A stretch of 55,953 bases of DNA from Basidiobolus meristosporus CBS 931.73. Taxonomy: Eukaryota; Basidiobolomycota; Basidiobolomycetes; Basidiobolales; Basidiobolaceae. The stretch covers positions 1 to 55,953 of the forward strand of contig MCFE01000584.1 of assembly GCA_002104905.1 (NCBI GenBank). Reading direction: 5' to 3'. This document shows, piece by piece, positions 9,033 through 17,694 of the stretch. The position numbers and the translations under genes were made by a program. The notes under the pieces are model-generated. The model searched no databases, was not told the origin of the DNA, and was given only the letters and a program-made list of their open reading frames with translations. Each line of letters begins with the position of its first letter. Position 1 is the stretch's first letter.

Positions 9033-9072
9033 TCCCGAGTGTACTTGGCAATGAACTCAGCAGTTCTCAAAG

Positions 9073-9651
9073 ATGCGTGCATTCATTGTATCATTGATCT
9101 TGGGCCTTGCCTCTCTTCAAGCCGCCGTTGCTGCTCCAGTCCCATGCTCCGAATCATGCAACCGTGAGCATAGAAGAGTCCGTTATCGCAGGTATTCATG
9201 CTCGGACCAAGCAAGCAACTGCTACCAGCAAGTCCAGGTTCAGCCCACTGTTGAAACGCCAAACGTCCAAGCGCCATTGTTGCGTCAGGTGTTCACCACC
9301 GTGACCAGAAAGCATGACAATCTGAACACTGCCAACGCCAATAGTGACAAGAGTCTCGATGTTCAGTTTCAAGCAGGCCCTAGTCTCGAAGTAGAAGGCT
9401 CAGCCAGCGCATCCGAGTACGCCAAACAGAAGGGTGCTGAACACTCCGAAGATGGCTCTGGTTACCCCATTGTTATGGTTCAGCCTGGGCAAGATGAGAT
9501 ATACTCCACACCAGTAGTGGACACCCAATGCATCGAAGGATGCTCTGACCAAGATACACAGTACACTGAGCCCATGGTAGATGATCAATGTGGCGATGAC
9601 TGTGCTAATCAGGACTCACAGTATACTAAGCCCATGGAAGACGCTCAATGA
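9073..9651 (+). CDS. Family A small secreted protein, copy 2 (192 aa)
   Basis: Nearly identical in architecture to copy 1: signal peptide MRAFIVSLILGLASLQAAVA, CSESC, basic block, polar middle, then two C-x3-C repeat units and a third unit cut by TGA. Differences from copy 1 include QAPLLRQ, VMVQPGQDEI and a TKPMEDAQ ending. The sense codons after the TGA (TNDCT, then TGA) remain readable. AATAAA lies at 9680-9685. It converges on the minus-strand D gene at 9793. The scattered differences keep the frame, which argues that the protein is under selection, although recent conversion between copies is also likely. Confidence 0.82.
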   Translation: MRAFIVSLILGLASLQAAVAAPVPCSESCNREHRRVRYRRYSCSDQASNCYQQVQVQPTVETPNVQAPLLRQVFTTVTRKHDNLNTANANSDKSLDVQFQAGPSLEVEGSASASEYAKQKGAEHSEDGSGYPIVMVQPGQDEIYSTPVVDTQCIEGCSDQDTQYTEPMVDDQCGDDCANQDSQYTKPMEDAQ

Positions 9652-9792
9652 ACCAACGACTGCACTTGAGCATAAATCCAATAAAGTTCCATTATTCATT
9701 TTTTTTTCGCCTTTTACGTGATAACAGAAATATAGTCGTTACCATCATGAAAACAAGGGTATTTGACAAACTGATGACCCAAAGTCCAGCGA

Positions 9793-10014
9793 CTAGTCCA
9801 GGAGAAGGGTAAGAAACGTCCTGAAGTACTGCTGGAAGGTAATGGGTAGCTTATTCAATAAGTTTCTCATGGGTTTAGTCAATATGCAAATCGGGTCTCC
9901 TTGAGTGTATCGCCATTCCAAGCTAGAGTCAGCTGTTATAGAGGGTAGAATACATGATAATGTAAGGAGAATTCGGAGCGTGTCAAATCCAATAATCTGG
10001 AACTTTTGACTCAT
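9793..10014 (-). CDS. D segment, unit 2: possible small secreted protein (73 aa)
   Basis: This is the only D copy with an ATG followed by a hydrophobic, signal-like stretch (FDTLRILLTLSCILPSITA). The mature part, ICILTKPMRNLLNKLPITFQ and an LTLLLD end, matches the D pattern (CPISILTKPxLSLLN) of units 1, 3 and 4, where the frame continues into NWWLDFGSSE. Here a TAG ends it earlier. It may be a surviving short secreted peptide gene or only the best-preserved relic. No TATA box was placed with confidence. Confidence 0.35.
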   Translation of the reverse strand: MSQKFQIIGFDTLRILLTLSCILPSITADSSLEWRYTQGDPICILTKPMRNLLNKLPITFQQYFRTFLTLLLD

Positions 10015-10301
10015 ACTTATTGGTATCAGCAGAGTGAGGAAATACCCAAGCCCAACTATTGCTTACTACCATTACCAGCACATAACTAATATGCACTACA
10101 GACGAATGATTCTTATTGTAATTGAGAAAATTGGTGCTTGATCGGCTCTTTCCCTTACATTAATATCTGTTGATACTCGCCGTTGTTCCACCCATCCTTG
10201 TGGTCATGTCTCTCTTGTAACTTTTTCCTAGTATCAATTGTCAGAAACTGGAGTGATGTCGGTTATATATTACATTTTCTTATTTATTAAACCTATTCAT
10301 A
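10015..10301. repeat. Spacer between D and B in unit 2
   Basis: Holds no gene. From about 10130 it matches the 3' flank of the B' relics (CGGCTCTTTCCCTTAC, GATACTCGCCGTTGTTCCACCCATCC; compare 19700 and 13141), not the 3' flank of ordinary B genes. On the minus strand AATAAA at 10283-10288 lies only 14 bp beyond the stop of the next gene. Confidence 0.55.
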
Positions 10302-10736
10302 TCAATAGCTGTCTCTGTATCTACGTCTACGGTAGCGTTGTTGACAACGTTTACACGATGGTTGATCGTCGTCGTCACTCGAGTCATGAATGTCATCCTC
10401 GTCGGGAGTAAACGATTGCACAAATGTCGGCGCAGATGGTTGGTACAATGTTTGATCTACTTGCTGCACCTGGTCGTACTGATTCTGGTTGGAAAGTGCC
10501 TGAGCGTTCTGTGCGGAATTCGTCTTCACATTGTCCAACAATGCATAGCCGTTTGGGGACTCTAGTTGATAGTATGTTGGGGTGTATGATATTGATGGTT
10601 CATTGTCGGTATTGCCACCAAAGTCCACTGGGATGCCCTGGTCTACTTGCTGGTTGTCGTACGTTGCAATGGGCGATGCATAAGATGCACCGAATAGGAA
10701 TACAAAGGCGGATAGAATGCGGAAAGTGCGTTGCAT
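10302..10736 (-). CDS. Family B small secreted protein, copy 2 (144 aa), hybrid with a B' tail
   Basis: The ATG at 10734-10736 gives signal peptide MQRTFRILSAFVFLFGASYA, the Tyr/Gln-rich region, the core ALSNQNQYDQVQQVDQTLYQ, acidic DEDDIHDSSDDDD and the basic tail CKRCQQRYRRRRYRDSY. The end YRDSY and the whole 3' flank are those of the B' relics (the relic at 19932 ends GRYRDSY), while the rest is B. This unit has no separate B' relic, so the gene looks like the product of an unequal exchange between B and B'. The TATA-like box lies at 10774-10782. Confidence 0.82.
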   Translation of the reverse strand: MQRTFRILSAFVFLFGASYASPIATYDNQQVDQGIPVDFGGNTDNEPSISYTPTYYQLESPNGYALLDNVKTNSAQNAQALSNQNQYDQVQQVDQTLYQPSAPTFVQSFTPDEDDIHDSSDDDDQPSCKRCQQRYRRRRYRDSY

Positions 10737-10773
10737 GTTGGCTCTTGATGACACACTGGAAGGCAAACAGTTG

Positions 10774-10782
10774 CATTTATGT
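10774..10782 (-). promoter_or_regulatory. TATA-like box of family B copy 2
   Basis: On the minus strand ACATAAATG, about 39 bp before the ATG at 10736; the equivalent of ACATAAAAG in copies 1 and 5. Confidence 0.5.
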
Positions 10783-11434
10783 ATGGTTTGCTAGATTCAT
10801 CAGCGATCATCAGCAACCAAACCCAGTTTACTAAATTATGAAGCAGAGGGGAGTAAAGTTAATCAGCATTTCATTTTCATTGTAATGATCGATGAGTAAT
10901 AGCTGATTAACACCGTAATCCAAGCGACCAATCACTTCAGTACATGAAGAAAAATAAATAAACATTCGTCTTCAATTCTGGGCTTGGCTTACCACTTTGG
11001 AATGACAAACGCGGTAGTGAAGGGACTCGCCAAAATGACTCATACTATGCCTTTTCAAGCTATGGCTTGAAGTGAGCACACAGGAATGGCTTCATTCTTA
11101 CGTAGTTCTTGATTTCATAGTCGTAGAACGCTAGGCTACTCTGGTTATATAACAACCTGTAACAATCTTTGTGAGTGTTATGGGATCATGACTGAATTAA
11201 TATCTTCACCAGCCTTCAGTCGATAGTATACTGAGTTGAATTTACGATGTAGCATTATGCATTGCACCAATTAGCTTAGCTTAGCAAAAATGTAACTCAC
11301 CATCACCTCTGTCCAAGTGATCTTCCAGTGTAGCAGACGAATCTTCGAGTTGTGTTGATCCGAAACTGAAGAGCCGTAAGAATAGTGATTGTTAAGGGTA
11401 TTAATGTGTATTTATCATAGCACTTCAACTGCTA
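10783..11434. repeat. Conserved spacer: B upstream region and A' flank, unit 2/3
   Basis: Same block order as 6939-7632, with the CCAATCACTTCAG box near 10928 and TCGATAGTATACTG near 11219. No gene is visible. Confidence 0.55.
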
Positions 11435-11845
11435 GTTTCTAATGCTCCGACCGAGCAAGTGACTGTTAACAGCAAGTCCAAGTTCTGCATACTGTTGAAA
11501 CGTCGAATGTCCAAGTCCCATTATTATGTCAAGTGCTCACCACTGATACCAAAAAACATGGCAATCTGAGCACTGCTAACGCTAATAGGGAAAAGAGTCT
11601 TAATGCCAAGCTGGCCCTAGCCTCGAAGTAGAAGGTTCAGCCAGCGCATCCGAGTACGCCAAACTGAAGAGTGCTGAGCAATCAGACGATGGCTCTAATT
11701 TCCCATTGTTGTGACTTAGCCTGCACAAGATGAGACATACACTACACCAGTAGTAGACACCCAATGCGTTGAAGGATGCGCTGATCAAGATACTGAAAGG
11801 AATACAAGAGATCGGCTCAGATATTCTAGTGGAAATAGACAATGA
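11435..11845 (+). pseudogene. Fusion relic: A' body joined to the tail of family C (unit 3)
   Basis: From 11441 the DNA follows family A from the SCSDQASNC region through the LRQVFTT-like part, the GPSLEVEGSASASEYAK part near 11606-11665 and the first C-terminal repeat (near 11760-11790). The signal peptide is missing and several stops and frameshifts are present. At about 11792-11797 the sequence switches to the extreme 3' end of family C (codons like KKYKRS and RYFSGN) and continues into the C 3' flank. The C gene of this unit has therefore been removed by a join between A' and C. Confidence 0.7.
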
Positions 11846-12100
11846 ACATCATTTCACTTGACCACCTTATATTAAAATGAAACATCAGCATTGATTCGTA
11901 AATCACTATACTACAGCTGGAATATCAAAAGCATATGTGCATTTATTGGTGTATTTATCAGTGTATTTATCAGTGTATTTATCCTCCTGTAATCATGCAA
12001 ACTACGCGATGATGGTAGACAGAATGCAAATTTTCAATCTGATCAAAGTTAACTAACTATTGCTGCCATCAATGTTAAAACCATATTATACTGGCTCCCA
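11846..12100 (+). repeat. C-to-A spacer, unit 3
   Basis: Follows the fused relic with the normal C 3' flank (TATTAAAATGAAACATCAGCA), a short run of GTGTATTTATCA repeats (11950-11980) and AAAGTTAACTAACTATTGC before the A promoter. Confidence 0.55.
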
Positions 12101-12110
12101 TGCTATATAT
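12101..12110 (+). promoter_or_regulatory. TATA box of family A copy 3
   Basis: TGCTATATAT, with TATATAT starting 47 bp before the ATG at 12151. Confidence 0.7.
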
Positions 12111-12150
12111 TCCAGAGTGAATTCAGCAATGAACTCAGTAGTTCTTACAG

Positions 12151-12729
12151 ATGCGTACATTCATTGTATCCTTGATCTTGGGCCTTGCCTCTCTTCAAGC
12201 CACCATTGCTGCTCCAGTCCCATGCTCCGAATCATGCAACCGTGAGCATAGAAGAGTCCGTTATCGCAGGTATTCATGCTCAGACCAAGCAAGCAACTGC
12301 TACCAGCAATCCCAGGTTCAGCCCACTGTTGAAACGTCAAACGTTCAAGTGCCACTGTTGCGTCAGGTGTTCACCACCGTGACCAGAAAGCATGACAATC
12401 TGAACACTGCCAACGCCAACAGTGACAAGAGTCTCGATGTTCAGTTTCAAGCAGGCCCTAGCCTTGAAGTAGAAGGCTCAGCCAGCGCATCCGAGTACGC
12501 CAAACAGAAGGGTGCTGAATACTCAGACGATGGCTCTGGTTACCCCATTGTTATAGTTCAGCCTGCACAAGATGAGACATACTCCACACCAGTAGTGGAC
12601 ACCCAATGCATCGAAGGATGCTCTGACCAAGATACACAGTACACTGAGCCCATGGTAGATGTTCAATGTGGCGATGACTGTGCTAATCAGGACTCACAGT
12701 ATACTGAGCCCATGGAAGACACTCAATGA
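12151..12729 (+). CDS. Family A small secreted protein, copy 3 (192 aa)
   Basis: Complete family A frame. Its signal peptide begins MRTFIVSLILGLASLQATIA; copy-specific residues are SQVQPTVETSNVQ, AEYSDDGSGYP and IVIVQPAQ. The two C-terminal C-x3-C repeats are CIEGC and CGDDC, each followed by QD[TS]QYTEPM, and the third unit is again cut at DTQ-TGA. AATAAA lies at 12758-12763, 29 bp after the stop. Its unit has lost the C gene, so expression of A does not depend on an adjacent intact C. Confidence 0.82.
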   Translation: MRTFIVSLILGLASLQATIAAPVPCSESCNREHRRVRYRRYSCSDQASNCYQQSQVQPTVETSNVQVPLLRQVFTTVTRKHDNLNTANANSDKSLDVQFQAGPSLEVEGSASASEYAKQKGAEYSDDGSGYPIVIVQPAQDETYSTPVVDTQCIEGCSDQDTQYTEPMVDVQCGDDCANQDSQYTEPMEDTQ

Positions 12730-12799
12730 ACCAACGACTGCACTTGAGCCCAAATCCAATAAAGTTTCATTATTCATGTTATTTTTCGTCTCATATGTG

Positions 12800-13050
12800 A
12801 TAGCAGAAATATAGCCATTACCAGCATGGGAACAAGAGCATTTGACAAACTCAACACCACGCCAATTTCTTCCCTCTGATGACCCGAAGTCCAGCTACCA
12901 ATTCAGGAGAAGAGTAAGAAGCTGGTTAAGCTTGGCTATGCACGTGTTTAAGTACTGCTCGTAGGTATTGGGTGGCTTATTTAATAAGCTCAACCCGGGC
13001 CTAGTCAATATGGAGATAGGGCATCCTAGAGTGTATCGCTATCTCAAGAA
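12800..13050 (-). pseudogene. D segment, unit 3
   Basis: A minus-strand frame reads GCPISILTRPGLSLLNKP, then a Tyr/Gln-containing stretch and LLLNW followed by a stop and LDFGSSEG, as in units 1, 2 and 4. There is no good start codon and the frame is interrupted, so it is a remnant of the D coding segment lying tail to tail with A copy 3. Confidence 0.45.
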
Positions 13051-13375
13051 GTCCAACTATTACTCACTACCATGAGCGCACATATAACATGCACCACAGA
13101 CGAGTGATTCTTACTATAATTGAGAAATTTAGCGCTTGATCGGCTCTTTCCCTTACTTCAATCTCTGTTGATACTCGCCATTATTTCACCCATCCCTGTG
13201 GGCACATCTCTTGTGTATCATATTTGAAAGCTTGTTTACAGAAGAATTGGGTGTACCTGATAGCCTACATGGACAGGGACACTGGAGTAATATCGATTGT
13301 ATGATACATTAACCTATTTATTATGCTGGGATCACCATAGTCATAAAATGTAGAAAGGCCAATAATCTGTTCTCA
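13051..13375. repeat. Spacer between D and B' in unit 3
   Basis: Matches the corresponding spacer in units 2 and 5 (CGGCTCTTTCCCTTAC near 13141, GATACTCGCCATTATTTCACCCATCC near 13171). On the minus strand an AATAAA-like signal (rc of CTATTTATT, near 13315) belongs to the B' relic. No gene. Confidence 0.5.
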
Positions 13376-13792
13376 TCAATAGCTGTCTCTGTATCTACGT
13401 CTATACGCTGGCTGATTGTCATCATCACCAGAGTCTTGGTCTTCATCCTCGTCGGGAGCCAATGATTGCACATACGTCGACGCAAATGGTTGGTACAATG
13501 TCTGATCTATTTGCTGCATACTGATTCTGGCTGGGAAGTGCCTGAGCATTCTGTACGGAGTTAGTTTGAATATTGCTCAACAAGGGATAGCTAATTAGGG
13601 ACTCTAGCTGGTAATCTGCCGGCGCATATGATATTAATGGTTCAGTCTCATAGTCCACTTGGACACTCTGGTTTACTTATTGATTGCCATATGTAGCAAT
13701 GGGCAATGCATAGGATACACCGAATAGGAATACTAAGGTGGATAAAATGCGTGGATAAAATGCGTGGATAAAATTCGGAAATTACGTCGCAT
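13376..13792 (-). pseudogene. B' relic, unit 3
   Basis: Decayed family B paralogue. On the minus strand the start region, a YQLESLISYPLL-like part, NAQAL-like and DQT-like core pieces, an acidic stretch and the VDTETAIDE-like end can be followed, but with frame breaks. Near the 5' end a 13-bp unit (GTGGATAAAATGC) occurs three times in a row at 13738-13776, disrupting the signal-peptide codons. The B' relic at 17452 has a related duplication (AAAATGCGT repeated), so the expansion began in a common ancestor of both relics. Confidence 0.65.
13738..13776. repeat. Three tandem copies of a 13-bp unit
   Basis: GTGGATAAAATGC twice, then GTGGATAAAATTC, inside the signal-peptide part of the B' relic. 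Confidence 0.85.
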
Positions 13793-14203
13793 ATTGGCTC
13801 TTAGTTATACACTGGAATACAAAAAGTTGCTTTTGTTTTTATCAACAATCATCAGCAGCCAAAGCTCAGTTGATAGCTATTCTATGTGGCCAATCATCAA
13901 TAAAAACAATACACCGCCAATTAAACCGATGTATCATCGATCTACGCACTTCATTACCTATACCATCATCCATTTATTGCTCACCACGACTGCTTGCCAT
14001 TATTCATTATTGTTCGCAAATTGGAGAGAACAAAACCAAAATGTTTCATGTGAGGAGTCATTGCTCATTCCACACATCCCTGTGGTCACGTCTCCTCTGA
14101 TGTCAGTTGGTGTAATGTGTGTGTTGGATAGCTTACAGAAGTAGCGATTATTTTATAGGATTTATTGTGAATGCCAAACTAGTGTTATCATGACCCGATT
14201 GAA
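13793..14203. repeat. B' upstream flank and B downstream flank, unit 3
   Basis: No gene. Recurs at 17695-18176 and 20290-20898. Landmarks are CAATCATCA[AG]CAGCC, GATAGCTATTCTATGTGGCCAATCATCAA, TAAAAACAAT and GATGTCAGTTGGTGTAAT. On the minus strand AATAAA at 14161-14166 is the likely 3' signal of the next B gene. Confidence 0.5.
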
Positions 14204-14638
14204 TCAAAAGCGGCCGCTGTATCTACTTCTACGGTAGCGTCGTTGACAACGTTTACACGATGGCTGGTCGTCGTCGTCACTCGTGTCTTCAGTGTCATCC
14301 TCGTCGGGAGTAAATGATGGCGCATATGTCGGTGCAGATGGTTGGTACAATGTCTGATCTACTTGCTGCACTTGCTCATATTGATTCTGGTTGGAAAGTG
14401 CCTGAGCGTTCTGTGCGGAATTAGTCTGAGCGTTGTCCAATAATGGATAGGTGTCTGGAGACTTTAGTTGATAGAATGTTGGAGTGTATGACATTAATGG
14501 CTCATTGTCGGTATTGCCACCAAAGTCCGCTGGGATACCCTGGTCTATTTGCTGGTTGTCATACGTTGTAATGGGCGACGCAGAAGATACACCGAATAGG
14601 AATACTAAGGCGGATAGAATGCGGAAAGTGCGTTGCAT
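14204..14638 (-). CDS. Family B small secreted protein, copy 3 (144 aa)
   Basis: Starts at the ATG 14636-14638. The signal peptide is MQRTFRILSALVFLFGVSSA. Copy-specific residues are PITTYDNQQIDQGIPADF, YTPTFYQLKSPDTYPLL and YAPSFTPDEDDTEDTSDDDD. The core ALSNQNQYEQVQQVDQTLYQ and the tail CKRCQRRYRRSRYSGRF are the same as in copy 1. The 3' flank is of ordinary B type, with a complete B' relic beyond it, so this unit keeps the full B'-B pair. TATA-like box at 14677-14684. Confidence 0.82.
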   Translation of the reverse strand: MQRTFRILSALVFLFGVSSASPITTYDNQQIDQGIPADFGGNTDNEPLMSYTPTFYQLKSPDTYPLLDNAQTNSAQNAQALSNQNQYEQVQQVDQTLYQPSAPTYAPSFTPDEDDTEDTSDDDDQPSCKRCQRRYRRSRYSGRF

Positions 14639-14676
14639 GTTGGCTCTTGATGACGCACTGGAAGGCAAACAGTTGC

Positions 14677-14684
14677 ATTTATGT
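14677..14684 (-). promoter_or_regulatory. TATA-like box of family B copy 3
   Basis: ACATAAAT on the minus strand, 39 bp before the ATG. Confidence 0.5.
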
Positions 14685-15351
14685 ATGGTTTGCTAGATTC
14701 ATCAGCGATCATCAGCAACCAAACCCAGTTTACTAAATTATGACGCAGAGGGGAGTAAAGTTAATCAGCATTTCATTTTCATTGTCATGATCGATGAGTA
14801 AAACTGATTAACACCGTAATCCAAGCGACCAATCACTTCAGTACATGAAGAAAAATAAATAAACACTCTTCAATTCTGCGCCGCCGCACGATTTGGGAAT
14901 GACATTAGCGGTTGTGAAGAGACAAACCAAAATGACTCATACTACGCCTTTTCAAGCTATGGCTTGAGGTGAGCACACAGGAATGGCTTCGTTCTTACGT
15001 AGTTTTTGATTTCATGGTCGTAGAATGGTAACCTGCTCGGGTTATATAGCGACCTGTAGCTATTTTAATGCGTATTATGGGATTATGAATGAATTCATAT
15101 TTTACCAGTCATCATTCGGTAGCATACTGAGCTAGATTAACAATTTGGCATCAAGCATTGCATCAACCACCACAAGATGATACAGCGCCTCTATCCAAGG
15201 GATCTCTATTGCCGCAGATGAACTTCAAGTCGAAACATGAACCTAGATTTGCGTTGATTTCAAATTGTAGATTCATAGGAATAGTGGTTGCTTAGGGTAT
15301 TAATGTGAATTTATCACTGCGACTATTAACATATGGCTTTCCAAATGCTCA
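14685..15351. repeat. Conserved spacer: B upstream region and A' flank, unit 3/4
   Basis: Same landmarks as 6939-7632, including ACCAATCACTTCAG near 14829 and AAAAATAAATAAACA near 14850. No gene. Confidence 0.55.
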
Positions 15352-15502
15352 ATGACGTCGCTACTTTTTCTTTTGGCCATCGTTGCTGCTTCAATACACT
15401 GAGCCCACGGAATATGCTCAGTGTTGTAATGATTGTGCTTAGCAGGACTCACCGACTGCAGACTTTATGGATGACACTTAATGTACCTATAACTGCACTT
15501 AA
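15352..15502 (+). pseudogene. A' relic, unit 4 (signal peptide joined to C-terminal repeats)
   Basis: Opens with an intact A'-type signal peptide, MTSLLFLLAIVAA, then jumps after a few codons into the C-terminal repeat region (ACTGAGCCCACGGAATATGCTCAG). The last codons read DT-stop-CTYNCT-stop. The internal deletion removes nearly all of the mature protein. The signal peptide differs from that of A, confirming that A' is a separate paralogue. Confidence 0.65.
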
Positions 15503-15648
15503 TTCAATGAATCTCGATTATCCATATGAGCCCATATCTTCACAAGTACTTAGTGGATAGTCAACCACAGCTGGACATGGCATGTGAATTCATGGCTTCA
15601 AGTAAGTCAGATATAGGATGCAGTATAATAGACTACGCCAAATACCAC

Positions 15649-15654
15649 TATAAA
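15649..15654 (+). promoter_or_regulatory. TATA box of family C copy 2
   Basis: TATAAA, 41 bp before the ATG at 15690, within ACCACTATAAAGTGAGCTTACGA. Confidence 0.65.
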
Positions 15655-15689
15655 GTGAGCTTACGACTAGTTTTACGCTATTCATCGAA

Positions 15690-16244
15690 ATGCAGCTTAC
15701 TCTCGCTTTACTCGCTTTGTACTTTGCTTCTATCCATGCATTACCCGCCACAGAAGATACCTTTTCTCAGGTTAGCAACGACAACAACTTGTGCGGGGAG
15801 CAAATAAGTCCTTGCTACCAAGAAACTCAATCGCCTGCATATGACTATCAGCCGGAACAGGATGAGGGTGATAGCTATATGGATGAGAATGAGGGCGAAG
15901 ATGAAGGCGAAGGTGAGGACTCAATGGATGATACTTCAACTCAGCCAGAGTCATCCTACAACATGCCAAACTTCAATGTAGCCGACATGCAACCCAGAAA
16001 GGCATTGTTGGACAGAGTGAACGCTCACTCATACAGTGATGCTGATGCTCTGTCGAACTCTAATCAGTTTGACCAAGCGCAGGTTATCGACCAAACCCTC
16101 TATCAGCCTAAGCAGCAACAGCCGCGGATCATCATTACCCAGCCAGCCACCCGTAGCTATGGTGGAGGCCAGAAGAAGTACAAGAGGTCGGCACATAAGT
16201 ACTTCAAGATCAGATATTTCAGTGGGAACAGATACATTGAATAA
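15690..16244 (+). CDS. Family C secreted acidic protein, copy 2 (184 aa)
   Basis: Same length and layout as the copy at 8174: signal peptide MQLTLALLALYFASIHA, two Cys (LCGEQISPC), acidic run ENEGEDEGEGEDSMDD, core ALSNSNQFDQAQVIDQTLYQ and tail ending FSGNRYIE. It differs by scattered substitutions (HSYSDAD for QSSSDAD, PRIIIT for PQIIIT) without indels. The stop is embedded in GAATAAATAAAC. The A gene starts 320 bp downstream. This is the most complete unit of the array (A', C, A, D, B', B all present). Confidence 0.82.
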   Translation: MQLTLALLALYFASIHALPATEDTFSQVSNDNNLCGEQISPCYQETQSPAYDYQPEQDEGDSYMDENEGEDEGEGEDSMDDTSTQPESSYNMPNFNVADMQPRKALLDRVNAHSYSDADALSNSNQFDQAQVIDQTLYQPKQQQPRIIITQPATRSYGGGQKKYKRSAHKYFKIRYFSGNRYIE

Positions 16245-16514
16245 ATAAACATGGCATTTGGTCACCCTATATTAATATGAAACATCATCAGTTGTAATTC
16301 GTGAATTACCACACCAAAGCTGAAATTTTATCAAAAGCATATGCGTATATATTGGTGTATTTACCAGTGTATTTATCGTGCTGTAACCATATAATCTACG
16401 CGATATCAATGCGATTGAGCCGATGATGGTAGAGCGAATGCTGCTTTTCAATCTGATAAAGTTAACTAACTATTGCTACCATCAGTGTTGTAACCATGTT
16501 ATAATGGTTCCCCT
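16245..16514 (+). repeat. C-to-A spacer, unit 4
   Basis: Same block as 4828-5110; contains AAAGTTAACTAACTATTGCTACCATCA just before the A promoter. Confidence 0.6.
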
Positions 16515-16523
16515 GCTATATAT
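16515..16523 (+). promoter_or_regulatory. TATA box of family A copy 4
   Basis: GCTATATATTCCCGAG context, with TATATAT about 47 bp before the ATG at 16564. Confidence 0.7.
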
Positions 16524-16563
16524 TCCCGAGGGAATTCAGCAATGAACTCAGTAGTTCTCAAAG

Positions 16564-17142
16564 ATGCGTACATTCATTGTATCATTGATCTTGGGCCTTG
16601 CCTCTCTTCAAGCCGCCGTTGCTGCTCCAGTCCCATGCTCCGAATCATGCAACCGTGAGCATAGAAGAGTCCGTTATCGCAGGTATTCATGCTCGGACCA
16701 AGCAAGCAACTGCTACCAGCAAGTCCAGGTTCAGCCCACTGTTGAACCGCCAAACGTCCAAGTGCCATTGTTGCGTCAGGTGTTCACCACCGTGACCAGA
16801 AAGCATGACAATCTGAACACTGCCAACGCCAACAGTGACAAGAGTCTCGATGCTCAGTTTCAAGCAGGCCCTAGCCTCGAAGTAGAAGGTTCAGCCAGCG
16901 CATCCGAGTACGCCAAACAGAAGGGTGCTGAACACTCAGACGATGGCTCTGACTACCCCATTGTTATGGTTCAGCCTGCGCAAGATGAGACATACTCCAC
17001 ACCAGTAGTGGACACCCAATGCATCGAAGGATGTTCTGACCAAGATGCACAGTATACTGAGCCCATGGAGGATGTTCAATGTGTCGATGACTGTGCTAAT
17101 CAGGACTCACAGTATACTGAGCCCATGGAAGACACTCAATGA
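16564..17142 (+). CDS. Family A small secreted protein, copy 4 (192 aa)
   Basis: Complete family A frame with signal peptide MRTFIVSLILGLASLQAAVA. Copy-specific residues are VEPPNVQ, LDAQFQAG, DGSDYPIVMVQ and the second repeat CVDDC. Ends DTQ-TGA like the other three, then TKDCT-TAA in the shadow of the stop. AATAAA lies at 17171-17176. Converges on the D segment and the B' relic. Confidence 0.82.
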   Translation: MRTFIVSLILGLASLQAAVAAPVPCSESCNREHRRVRYRRYSCSDQASNCYQQVQVQPTVEPPNVQVPLLRQVFTTVTRKHDNLNTANANSDKSLDAQFQAGPSLEVEGSASASEYAKQKGAEHSDDGSDYPIVMVQPAQDETYSTPVVDTQCIEGCSDQDAQYTEPMEDVQCVDDCANQDSQYTEPMEDTQ

Positions 17143-17194
17143 ACCAAAGACTGCACTTAAGTCCAAATGCAATAAAGTTACATTATTCATTTTA

Positions 17195-17472
17195 TTTTTC
17201 GTCTCATATGTGATTGCAGAGATATAGCCATTACGAAATATGGGAACAAGAGCGTTTGACAAACTCAACACCACGCCAATCTCCATACTTCCCTCTGATG
17301 ACCCGAAGTCCAGCCACCAATTCAGGAGAGGGGTAAGAAACTGGTAAAGCTCGGCTATGCACGTCTTTAAGTCCTGCTTGGAGGTAGTGGGTGGCTCATT
17401 TAATAAGCTCAACGAGGGCTTAGTCAATATGGAGATCGGACATCCTAGAGTGTGGCTGACCGTCATCGTCAC
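17195..17472 (-). pseudogene. D segment, unit 4 (longest open D frame)
   Basis: The minus-strand frame is open through HTLGCPISILTKPSLSLLNE, a Thr/Lys-rich stretch, LLNWWLDFGSSEG, EIGVVLSLSNALVP and GYISAITYET, running to the 3' end of A copy 4. The middle contains an extra segment (KTCIAELYQFLTP) shared with unit 3. No signal peptide precedes it, because the upstream DNA is directly joined to the B' relic near 17452. It shows how far the D coding frame once extended, but this copy probably has no start of its own. Confidence 0.4.
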
Positions 17473-17694
17473 TCAAGTCTTGGTCCTCATCCTCGTGGGG
17501 AGTAAATGGTTACACATATGTCGACGTAGATGGTTGGAAAGTGCCTGAGCATTCTGTGCGGAGTTAGTTTAAACATTGTCCAACAACAATAGGTGACTGG
17601 GAACTCTAGCTGGGTGGGCGATGCATTGGATACACCGAATAGGAATACCAATGTGGACAAAATGCGTGAATAAAATGCGTAAATTTCGTTGCAT
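17452..17694 (-). pseudogene. B' relic, unit 4
   Basis: Short remnant on the minus strand. Recognisable are the start region, a piece near YQLE, NAQAL-like codons and the acidic DEDQD-like stretch; the basic tail is gone because the 3' end is joined to the D segment. The DQTLYQP block is missing, as in the relics at 3739 and 19932. Confidence 0.6.
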
